Program-made: the position numbers and the translations under genes
Assembly (NCBI GenBank): GCA_005893365.1
Contig: VBPB01000059.1
Coordinates: 1-24,008, forward strand
DNA: 24,008 nucleotides
Direction of reading: 5' to 3'
Origin: Candidatus Eiseniibacteriota bacterium
GTDB taxonomy: Bacteria > Eisenbacteria > RBG-16-71-46
Notes under the pieces: model-generated
The model's database searches: none
Told to the model about the DNA's origin: nothing
Seen by the model: the letters and a program-made list of their open reading frames with translations, nothing else
In this document: positions 7,282 to 16,900 of the stretch, one piece after another
Layout: every line of letters starts with the position of its first letter
Position numbering within the stretch: the first letter of the stretch is position 1

Positions 7282-9419
7282 CTAGGGGCCGCCTCGGGGC
7301 CGGTCAAGCGTGACGCCGCCGCGCTTGAGCAGCGCGAACAGGTGCGCGCGCGTCGGCAGGTAGACCTCGCGCGGCAGCCCGGTGGTGAGCGCCTGGCGGT
7401 AGGCGGCCAGCGCCTCGTCGAGGGCGCCCATCGCCTCGTAGCCCTGCCCGAGCCACGCGAGATCGGTCATCTGACGGCTGATGCCGCCGGCGACCGCGAG
7501 CTCGAACGTGGCCTCGCGCGCCCGGCCCAGCGCGAGCAGCGCGCGCCCGAACGCCCGGTGCGGCGCCGCCTCCCACGGCGCGCGCAGTGCTGCCGCCGCG
7601 AGCGGCGTGAGGGCGGCGAGCGCGCTGTCGGCCGGGGCTGCCCCGGCCGGCAGCCGATGGCCCGGCGCGGGCGGCCCGTGGCCGCTGCGCGCCGGCGCGG
7701 GCACCGGCGTCGCGCCCGCCGCGACCCCGGCCGGTCCGGACCGGGTGGAGGGCGTCACGCGCCCGAGCATCCGGGCGGCGAGCGTCGCGCCATCGAGTAC
7801 GGCGCCCTGCGTCTGCGCCCGGCGCCACGCCGCCTCGGCCTCGCGGCCGCGCTGCGCGGCGGCGAGGGCCACCACCAGCGGATAGCTCAGCTCGCGCGGG
7901 GCGGGCCCGCCGCCCACCGCCGCCGCGAAGCAGGCGGCCGCCGTCGGGTACTGGGCGTGGATCAAGAAGCCCTCGCCGATGCGGGCGCGCACGCGCGCGT
8001 CGGCCCGCTCGTGGACGAACCGCCCCGACTCGCGATCGAATCGCAGCACGCCGAACGTGGTGCCGGCGTCGGCGGGCCGGAAGTCGGCCAGGAAGCGCAC
8101 CCGGTTCGTGGTGTCACGACAGGTGACCCGCAGGCCCGGGCCCAGCGCCGATGCGAACACCGGATCGGGCGGGAGGCCGGCCGCGAAGGTGCGGGGGACC
8201 GCGCGCAGCGAGTCGCACCACGGCGCGAGGGCGCGCTGCAGTTGCCCCGAGAGGGCGCCGGTCTCACGGAAGAACGCGTAGTTGGCGTACGGGTGCCGCG
8301 CCGGCCCGGAGGCCGACTCGACCGGACGGTAGATCGTGCCCGCCCCCACGTTGACGATCGCGGCCACGGCGAGGAGCCCCTCGGCGAGGGGGACGGCGAG
8401 CCGCGCCAGCGCCACGCCGGCGGCGAGGCTCATGCCGACCCCGGCGAGCGCGAAGTAGTAGGCGCGCCAGCGCTCGACCACGAACCCCACCGGCAGGAGC
8501 GCGAGCAGCGCCAGCGCGAGACCGAACCCCAGCAGCGAGCGGTCGGAGCCCGCGGGCGTGGCGGGCCCGGTCCCGTCGCCGGCCGCCGGCGCCGCGCGCG
8601 CGGCGCGACCTGCGGCGCGGGCCGCGCCGTCGCCCCCCGCCGCCGCCGCCCGCGGCCGCGGCACCGCCAGGGCCGCGCACACCGCGGCGAGGACGATCAT
8701 CGCCGGGTAGGAACCCAGCGCCTCGCCGATGCCCGCGAGGGTGTCGGGCGGGAGATAGACACGCGCGAGGTCGAACGGCAGCCGCCAGGCGCCCTGGAAC
8801 TGGCCGGGCGACCACACCGCGACCAGCCGGTGCCACCGCGCGCGCGCGGCCTCGCCCGGGTTAAGGAACACGTCCATCGCCGCCAGCACCAGGGGCATCA
8901 CCACCGCGGTCTCCTTCGAGAGCGCGGCCAGCGCGACCGCAAACGCCGCCGGCCAACGGCGTCCGCGCTGATAGAGCAGCATCGCCGCCAGCGCCCAGAA
9001 CAGGGCGATCAGGTCCTGGGCGCAGGAGACCCAGGCGAGCAAGGCGCTCCCGGGCGGGAACAGCAGGTAGTCCACCGCCGCCAGGCGGCCGGCGCGCGGC
9101 CCCGCCCAGCCGCGCGCGAGCCGCTCGATCATCACGACGATCGCGGCGAAGGTGAGGGCGTTGACGGCGTGGAAGCCGAACGGGCCCAGCCCGAGTACGC
9201 GCCCCCACCACCAGAAGTAGAGCTCGCGCGAGACCGGCCGGTAGAAGCCGACGATGCCGTGGCGGCCGGAGAGCAGCTCGCCCAACGGGAAGCGCCGCGC
9301 GGCGTCCAGCAGGATGAAGTCGTCGCCGACGAACCCGAGGCTCAACCCGCGCGCGTAGAGCGTGAGCCCGAGCAGCACCAGGGCCACGGTCGCGACGCGC
9401 TCGCGCGGGCGGCCGGTGA

Positions 9420-9423
<4 letters not shown>
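7282..9423 (-). CDS. Polytopic PMT/ArnT-like membrane glycosyltransferase with C-terminal TPR-like region
   Basis: The product is 713 residues from a GTG at 9423 that overlaps the dapD stop (GTGA). A first membrane helix at about 10-28 leads into GFVGDDFILLDA near 30-41. An acidic pair in the first extracytoplasmic loop is typical of the GT-C fold (protein mannosyltransferases, ArnT). GFYRPVSRELYFWWW follows at about 59-73, then further membrane helices to about residue 400. A soluble segment of about 170 residues comes next. Helical repeats at the C-terminus (ALLALGRAREATFELAVAGG and a following YEAMGALDEALAAYRQAL) look like TPR units. The likely role is transfer of a lipid-linked sugar to an envelope target; donor and acceptor are unknown. 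The dap genes before it are not pathway partners. Confidence 0.72.
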
Positions 9424-10300
<877 letters not shown>

Positions 10301-10304
<4 letters not shown>

Positions 10305-11493
10305 GACTGGGCGCCGGTCATCGCGTCCAGGCGCGTGAGCGCTTCGCGGCACTCGTCCACGGTCGGCACCAGCGCCCAGCGCACGAAGCCTCCCCCCGCC
10401 GCACCCAGGAACGATCCGGGGGTCGCCACCAGGCCGACGCGCATCAGCCGCCGCACGAAGGCGACGTCGTCGCCGCCCGGCGCCTTCATCCAGATATAGA
10501 AGGTGGCCTGGCTCCCCTCCACCGCCCAGCCGCGCCGGGCGAAGTCGTCCAGGAACAGCCGGCGCTTGGCCGCGTAGCGCTCGCGCTGGCGGTCGGCGTG
10601 CGGGTCGTCGTCCCAGGCCGCGATCGCCGCGCGCTGGACGAAGTCCGGGGTCGCGACCCCCACGTTGGGGCGGAACCGGCGCAGGCCCTCGATCAGGCGC
10701 GGGTCGCCGGCGATGAAGCCCGAGCGGTAGCCGGTCATCGCCGAGCGCTTGCTCAGGGTGTGGAGCGCCACCGCGTTCTCGAGACCGTTCTCGAGGATCG
10801 AGGGCGGCGGGGCGTCGAACCACACCTCGGCGTAGGCCTCGTCCGAGGCCACCCAGAAGCCGTGGGTGCGCGCCCGCTCCAGCACGCGCCGGTAGTCCTC
10901 GGGCTTGAGAGCGCGGTGCGCGCCCACACCGCCTCCGGCACGCGGTCGGGATCGAAGCGCCAGCCGTCCTCCGAGCGCAGCGGGACCAGGTGCACGTCGG
11001 CGCCGGCGTAGCGCGCCCCCGGCTCGTAGACCGGATAGGCCGGCGTCGGGATGACCACCGTGCGGCGCGGCTCGTCCCCCTGGCCGACCACCGCCATCGC
11101 CATGAGGAACACCGCCTCCTTGGTGCCGTTGGCGGGCAGCAGGTGGCGGTCGGGGTCGAGCGCCACGCCGAAGCGCCGCGCGAACCAGCGCGCCGCCGCC
11201 GCGCGCAGCTCGGGTTGCCCGGCGGCGAGCGGATAGCTCGAGACCGGCGTCACCGCGTCGCGGAGCGCCGCACGGATGAACTCGGGCGTCTCCTCGCGCG
11301 GGTCGCCCATGCCGAAGTGGATGACCTGGACGCCGGCGGGGACCAGCTCCCGGCGCATCCGGTCGAGCGTGACGAACGGATACTCGCCCGGCCCCAAGAG
11401 CAGCGGATTGAAGGGCCCGGGCTGGGCGGGCGCGGAGGGCGCGGGGACCGAAGGCCCGGCCGGGACCCCAGCGGACGGCTCGCCGCGCGTCAT
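10301..11493 (-). pseudogene. dapC: Frameshifted succinyldiaminopimelate aminotransferase (DapC-type, class I/II PLP fold)
   Basis: Two adjoining frames together encode an almost complete DapC-like aminotransferase. The first part, from the ATG at 11493 (ATGA overlap with the dapE stop), has a Pro/Ala-rich lead, then VTLDRMRRELVPAG, FGMGDPREETP, LLPANGTKEAVF and PTPAYPVYEPGA, and ends at VPEAVWARTA. The second part resumes in another frame at LKPEDYRRVL and continues with ASDEAYAEVWF, the PLP-lysine segment LSKRSAMTGYRSGF and the C-terminal domain. The roughly 12-residue segment normally found between them, including the N-P-T-G loop with the cofactor-binding Asn, is missing and the frame changes. 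The total span, 1193 bp, is not a multiple of three. A short deletion at 10909-10914 explains both. It is either a genuine lesion or a sequence/assembly error; its intact neighbours dapE and dapD make an error plausible. Confidence 0.85.
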
Positions 11494-12566
11494 CGCGCCG
11501 CCTCGCTCAGGAACTGGGCCAGCCAGCGATAGGCGACGTCGAGGTTCTCGAGCGGACAGTACTCGTCCGCCTGGTGCGCCTGCTCGGGGATGCCGGGACC
11601 GAAGTTGAACGCCGGCACGCCCGCGGCGGTGAAGCGCGCGACGTCGGTCCAGCCCTGCTTGCCGGTCACCTTGGCGCCGAAGCGCTGGACGAACTCCGCG
11701 ACCTCGGGCAGGTCCGCGCACACCTGGCCGGCGGCGGCGCGGTCCACCACCGCGAATCCGAACTCGGAGGGCACCAGGGCCTTGAGCCGCGCTTCCGCCT
11801 GGTCGAGCGTGCGGTCGGGCGGGAAGCGGTAGTTGAGGTTCACCGTGAGTTCGTCCGGCACCACGTTGCGGGCGCGCCCCGCGTGCAGCGTGGTCACCTG
11901 CAGCGTCTCGCGGTACTCGACCCCGCCCACCTGGACCGGCGTGACCGGGAAGCGCGTCACCTCGGCGAGCCAGGGGGCCGCCCGCGCGACGGCGTTGACG
12001 CCCAGCCACGGCCGGGCGCTGTGGGCGCTCTTGCCGGTCACCCGCACCTCGGCGTTCATGGTGCCGATGCAGCCCAGTTCGACGCGCAGATCGGTGGGCT
12101 CGAGCAGGATGGCGAGCCGCGCCTCGGCGAGCCACGGCAGCTCGCGCAGCACGCGGCCCAGTCCGTTCCCCGCGGCCGGGCCCTCCTCGGCGTCGTAGAA
12201 CACCGCCGCCAGGTCGAACCGCAGGCGCGCGGGATCGAGGCTCTCGAGCAGGGCGAGCAGGACCACGTCGCCGCCCTTCATGTCGCTGGAGCCGAGGCCG
12301 TAGAGCCGGCCGGAGTCGCGGCGCGCGGTGGCGTTGCCGTTGGCGGGCACCGTGTCCAGGTGGCCGGCGAGCACGACCAGCGGCCGGGCGGCGCGCCCGC
12401 GCGGGCCGCGCCAGGCCAGCGACTGCCCGGTGCGCTGGACCTCGCCGCGGCCGAGGGCGCCGAGCCGGGCCGCCATCCAGTCGGCGATCGCGGCCTCGTG
12501 GCCGGTCTCGCTCGGGATGTTGACGAGGGTCTCGAGCAGGTCGGCGAGGGTGTCGCTGGAGATCAT
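11490..12566 (-). CDS. dapE: Succinyl-diaminopimelate desuccinylase (M20 metallopeptidase family)
   Basis: The product is 358 residues. It hydrolyses N-succinyl-LL-diaminopimelate to diaminopimelate and succinate. Zinc ligands and catalytic residues of the M20 family are present: GHLDTVP at 68-74 (His69, Asp71), GSSDMKGG at 92-99 (Asp95), AEEGP at 126-130 and LEPTDL at 155-160. GKSAHSARPWLGVNA at 178-192 is the lid-domain His region and resembles the actinobacterial-type DapE. GPGIPEQAHQADE near the end carries the last metal His. The ATG at 12566 has AGGAG 6 nt upstream. It is the first gene of the dap unit and divergent from ygfZ. Confidence 0.94.
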   Translation of the reverse strand: MISSDTLADLLETLVNIPSETGHEAAIADWMAARLGALGRGEVQRTGQSLAWRGPRGRAARPLVVLAGHLDTVPANGNATARRDSGRLYGLGSSDMKGGDVVLLALLESLDPARLRFDLAAVFYDAEEGPAAGNGLGRVLRELPWLAEARLAILLEPTDLRVELGCIGTMNAEVRVTGKSAHSARPWLGVNAVARAAPWLAEVTRFPVTPVQVGGVEYRETLQVTTLHAGRARNVVPDELTVNLNYRFPPDRTLDQAEARLKALVPSEFGFAVVDRAAAGQVCADLPEVAEFVQRFGAKVTGKQGWTDVARFTAAGVPAFNFGPGIPEQAHQADEYCPLENLDVAYRWLAQFLSEAAR

Positions 12567-12684
12567 CGGGGGCTCCTCACGAGACGCGGGAATGTAGCAT
12601 CGCCGAGCGGCCACTCGCCAGCGCCGGGGCGGCGTGCGGTAGACTGCTGCAGGACGCCGCGCCGACCCCGACCCCGGACCCCCG
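12567..12684. promoter_or_regulatory. Divergent promoter region between dapE and ygfZ
   Basis: The 118-bp space between the two start codons must hold promoters for both directions. AGGAG at 12573-12577 (minus) is the dapE ribosome binding site. A possible -10 box TAGACT at 12640-12645 faces ygfZ, 39 bp before its ATG. TACATT on the minus strand at 12596-12591 could serve dapE. No convincing -35 boxes were seen, so individual boxes are weak guesses. Confidence 0.3.
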
Positions 12685-13512
12685 ATGACCGAGACCACGG
12701 CCCTCCGCCTCGCCGGCCGCGATGCGCTGGCCCTGCTCCATCGCATCTCGACCAATGCCCTGGCCGACCTCACGCCCGGCCAGTGCCGCGCGACGCTGTT
12801 CTGCGACTTCCGCGGCCGGCTGCTGCACCGCGCCGTGGTGGGCGCCGGGTCGGACGGGGCGCTCTGGCTGTTCCGCGACGACGCGCCGGGCGCCGAACTC
12901 GCCGCCTTCCTCGACCGCCACGTCTTCCGCGACGACGTGCGGATCGAGGACCGCTCGCACGAGCTGCCGGTGGCGGTGGCGGCCGGAGGCGCGGCGCCCG
13001 CGCCGGGTACCATGACGGAGCGGGCCGGCATCCCCACCGCGGTGCTGGCACCGGACGACGAGGCGCTGACGCTGGGAGCCCAAGCCCCGGCCGGCGACGA
13101 TCAAGCCCGGACGCGCCAGCGCATCCTCGCCGGGCGGCCCGGGCACGGGCACGAGATCGTCGAGACCTTCACGCCCTTCGAGGTCGGCCTCGCGCACGAG
13201 GTGCACCTGGACAAGGGATGCTACACCGGTCAGGAGACGCTCATGCGCCTCGTCACCTACCAGAGCGTCAAGCGGCGGCTGGCCCGGGTCAAGGGACCCG
13301 GAGCCGTGCCCGCGCCGCCCGCCGGCCTGACCGCCGAGGGCCGGCCCGCCGGGATCCTCACCCGCGCGGTCCGAGACGGCGCGGGATGGATCGGGCTCGC
13401 CGTGATCCGCAACGACGCGTGTGAGGCGGGGCACCCGCTCGAGATCGCGGGCGGCGGCCGGACCGAGCCGCCCGAGCCGCTCCCCGCGCGGCGACCCCTG
13501 GGGCGAGGTTAG
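12685..13512 (+). CDS. ygfZ: YgfZ/GcvT-like folate-binding protein (iron-sulfur cluster maintenance)
   Basis: The product is 275 residues (E. coli YgfZ 326). The diagnostic K-G-C-Y-x-G-Q-E motif is present as KGCYTGQE at 177-184; its Cys179 is essential in E. coli YgfZ. The N-terminus LRLAGRDALALLHRISTNAL and PFEVGLAHEVHLD just before the motif match the aminomethyltransferase-like fold. YgfZ-type proteins bind tetrahydrofolate and support radical-SAM and other Fe-S enzymes such as MiaB. It is a lone gene divergent from dapE, followed by a 7-bp-stem hairpin. GcvT itself is excluded by size and by the KGCYxGQE motif. Confidence 0.93.
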   Translation: MTETTALRLAGRDALALLHRISTNALADLTPGQCRATLFCDFRGRLLHRAVVGAGSDGALWLFRDDAPGAELAAFLDRHVFRDDVRIEDRSHELPVAVAAGGAAPAPGTMTERAGIPTAVLAPDDEALTLGAQAPAGDDQARTRQRILAGRPGHGHEIVETFTPFEVGLAHEVHLDKGCYTGQETLMRLVTYQSVKRRLARVKGPGAVPAPPAGLTAEGRPAGILTRAVRDGAGWIGLAVIRNDACEAGHPLEIAGGGRTEPPEPLPARRPLGRG

Positions 13513-13865
13513 ACCGTCCAGCCCATTCTCCCCGAATGGGTTCCGCCCACCGTCTCGCCTTCCTCATGAAGGCACGATGACGCTGCCTGCACCCGCTCGT
13601 CCAAGCCCGCACCTGCGAGCGATCCGGGCGCGCGCGGCCCCTCCGCCCGCCCCACCGGCGTTGCCCCAACTTCACTTAAGGCGCTGCGCCCCAATCGCCG
13701 ATGACCTTAGCGGGAAAGCACCCGACGGCGTCAGCCGTCGCTCGAACTCGGAACCCCTCGCGTTCCAGGACCGGGCACCCCGCGTGCGCCGGGGTGTCCA
13801 TCCAGAAGGGACGGTCGGCACGACGCCCCCGGGAGAACTGTTTGTCGGCTCGGCAGGACACCGCG
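13513..13865 (+). other. Hairpin-rich intergenic leader before the giant repeat protein gene
   Basis: No gene is supported in these 353 bp. The region holds four inverted repeats: 13522-13540 (7-bp stem, just after ygfZ), 13723-13740 (7 bp, 4-nt loop), 13750-13766 (5 bp) and 13776-13796 (7 bp, 7-nt loop). The last three follow each other closely, about 70-140 bp before the giant gene, and could form a structured 5' untranslated region. No conserved core of a known riboswitch class was recognised. AGGA at 13855-13858 is the likely ribosome binding site of the next gene. No clear promoter boxes were found. Confidence 0.35.
13522..13540 (+). terminator. Possible terminator hairpin after ygfZ
   Basis: CCCATTC and GAATGGG form a perfect 7-bp stem with a 5-nt C-rich loop, starting 10 bp after the ygfZ stop. 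It lacks a real T-run (TTCC follows), so termination is plausible but not certain. Confidence 0.4.
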
Positions 13866-13994
13866 ATGGCATCGCCCGCAGGCACGGATCCGCGCCCGCG
13901 GGCCGGCGGCGCCGCGCGCGCGCGCCTCGCCCCCCTCCTGGTCCTGGCGTTGGGGCTCGGGTTCGCCCCGCTCGTGGCACCACCGGTCGCGGCC
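13866..13994 (+). other. Sec-type signal peptide of the giant repeat protein
   Basis: Residues 1-43 have several Arg (10, 12, 18, 20), a Leu/Ala/Val-rich core at 21-38, and a V-A-A/Q-D junction at 43/44 that satisfies the -3/-1 rule. There is no twin-arginine motif, so export is probably by Sec and not by the Tat subunit encoded in the same window. Confidence 0.75.
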
Positions 13995-16900
13995 CAGGAC
14001 CTCCCCGGCCCCGCTCCCAATCTCGAGCTGATCCCGGCCGGGTCCTTGGTGATCCCGATGGACAACGCGCACCAGACGCTGGTGGCGCCGTTCAACATCA
14101 AGGCCTACGGCCTGGTGAACAACCTGCTCCAGAACAAGATCCCGGTGAAGTGGGCGATCAAGGCGGGCAAGGCCAAGGACGGGATCGACTTCACCGCCCT
14201 GGCGGCGAAGATCAAGCCGAGTGCGGGCTCCGCGGCCTCGGTCGACTTCCGCGCCGGGCCGTTCATCGTCCACCAGGCGTACGCGAGCCTCGCCCTGCCG
14301 CTCATCAACGCCTTCGGCAGCAACGTGGTCGTCTACCAGACCACCTCGGACGTCACCGTGGACGTCCGCTACACGTTGACCTTCAAGCCCAAGGTCGCGG
14401 TCAACTCCGCCAACGCGGCGATCCACACCGACATCCTGAACCGCGCCGGCATCCCCAACTACGACGTCATCAGCGACTTCAACCTGCTCGCGGGCTCGTG
14501 CTACACGCTGGCCTGCGAGCCCCACAACACGTCCACCTCCGGCATCACCGCGATTTACAACTACGTGCTCTCGGGCGGCAACTTCATCGCCCAGTGCCAC
14601 TCGATCGACACCTACGAGAACAACACGCCGGGCGGCTACCTCACCACCGCCGGGCTGACGGTGAGCAACACCAGCAACGCGATCACCTATCCCAACCCGG
14701 ACCTGTCGTTCTCGCAGTTCGAGGGGGCGCTCGATCCCGCCCCCGGCGGCTCGGTGCAGGACCTGAAGCTGTCGGCGGGCTCCTCGCTCAAGGCCAACGC
14801 CCACATCCACGCGAACGACGCCGGCACGGCCGTGCCCACCTGGGCGGCCATGGCCCAGAAGATGTACTCGAGCGGCGTGGGCGGGATGGTCTTCTACCTC
14901 GGCGGCCACCAGTACGGCAACGCCAACATGGCGGCGAGCAACGGCGAGCGGATGTTCCTCAACGCGGTGATGACGCCGCCCACCCGTCCGTCGTCGTGCA
15001 ACCTGGGCTTCGGCATCCCCGACCTGGCGATCACCAAGACGCACAGCGGCACCTTCTACGCCGGCGGCAACCGCGCCTACACCCTCGGCGTCACCAACGT
15101 CGGCGGCGACTCGACCCTGGGCGCGGTCACGGTCACCGACACGCTGCCCTCCGGCCTGAGCTATGTCTCGGCCGCGGGCAGCGGCTGGAGCTTCAGCGTC
15201 AGCGGTCAGATCGTGACCGGGACCTATGCCGCCCGCCTCGCCGGCGGTAGTACGGCCTCCTTCACGCTCTCAGTCGCGGTGGGCGTCGGCGCCTCCCCCT
15301 CGGTCACCAACCACGCCCATTGCGCCACCCCCGGGGACGGCAACGCGGCGAACGACGTCGCCAGCGACCCGACCACGGTCGTCATCCCGGTGGACCTGGC
15401 GCTCCAGAAGCGTCACACCGCCGACTTCACCGACCGCGCCAACGGCACCTACACCCTGGTGGCCCGCAACGTCGGGCCGTTCGCGACCCAGGGTGCCACC
15501 ACGGTGACCGACACGCTGCCCGCCGGCCTGACCTACGTCTCGGCCGCCGGTGCGGGGTGGACGTTCGGCACCAGCGGCCCGATCGTGACCGCCTCGTTCG
15601 CCGGGACCATCGCCACCTCGGACTCGGCCAAGTTCACGCTCACGGCGGCCGCCGGCGCCGCCGCGGTCCCGTCGCTGATCAATGCCGCAACCGTCGCGAC
15701 CGTGAACGACACCGGTGCCGTCAACAACCGCTCCACCGACCCGACCGTCGTGAACGGGGTCGTGGACCTTAGGCTCCAGAAGCGGCACACCGTGAACTTC
15801 TCGGGGTTGAGCCCGGGGGTCTACACGCTGGTCGCCACCAACACCGGGTCCAAGGCGACCACCGGGACCCTCACGGTGACGGACACGCTGCCGGCCGGCC
15901 TCAGCTACAGCTCGGCCGCGGGCGCCGGCTGGAGCTTCGCCACCGCGGGCGCGATCGTCACCGCGACCCATCCCGGCCCGATCGCCGCCTCGGACAGCCT
16001 CAAGTTCACGCTCTCGGTCACCGTCGACGCGGCCGCGGTCCCCTCGGTGACCAACCCGGCCGTCGTGAGTGCCGCCGGCGACGTGGATGCGTCCAACGAC
16101 CGTGCCGTCGATCCCACCGTGGTGAGCGGCGTGCCCGACCTGTCGATGCGGAAGCGCCACGCCGGCGCCTTCGCCGTCGGCCAGAACGGCGTCTACACGC
16201 TGTCGGTCGTCAACGTCAGCGCCGGGCCGACCGCCGGCGTCATCACCGTCCGCGACACGCTGCCCGCGGGGCTGGGTTTCGTCTCGAGCGCGGGGGCCGG
16301 TTGGACCGTGTCGGTCTCGGGCGCCATCGTCACCGCGACCAACCCGGGGCCGATCGCCGCCGGCGACTCGAGCGTCTTCACGCTCACGGTCTCGGTGGGG
16401 TTCGCGGCATCACCGTCGGTCGTCAACGCCGCCACGGTCTCGACCCCGGGCGACCTGTACCCCGCCAGTGACCGCGCCACCGACCCGACGCTCGTCGGCA
16501 CGCCCGATCTGTCCCTGGACAAGCGCCACACCGCCGCCTTCACCGTCGGTCAGAACGGAACCTACACGCTGGTGGTGCGCAACCTCGGCGGAGCCGCGAC
16601 CTCGGGCGCCACCACCGTGCGCGACACGCTGCCGGCCGGCCTCGCGTTCGTGGGTGCGGCGGGCGCCGGCTGGTCCTTCTCCGCCTCGGGCGCGATCGTC
16701 ACCGCCACGTTCGCCGCGAGCCTCGCCGCCGGCGATTCCACCCTGTTCACGCTCACCGCGGCGGTGGCACCCGCGGCGTTCCCGTCGGTCACCAACGCGG
16801 CGACCGCCACCACCGCCAACGATCCGGTCGCCGCCAACGACCGCGACACGGATCCGACCGCCATCGCGGGGACGCCCGACCTCACGGTCGACAAGCGCCA

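Noticed and set aside
10305..10823. N-terminal extension of the dapD frame into dapC
   Set aside because: Low-complexity shadow of the dapC gene. The GTG at 10304 gives a normal DapD length.
11574..13424. Long plus-strand open frame opposite dapE and overlapping ygfZ
   Set aside because: Shadow of dapE, which has all M20 motifs, and out of frame with ygfZ.
13683..13800. c-di-GMP-I (GEMM) or glycine riboswitch upstream of the giant gene
   Set aside because: The conserved cores of these classes are not present in the hairpin cluster, so no class was called.
13421..15250. Plus-strand open frame of about 600 residues overlapping the end of ygfZ and the start of the giant gene
   Set aside because: It is Arg/Pro/Gly/His-rich without domains. 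The frame starting at 13866 encodes a signal peptide and then the repeats, so this one is a shadow.
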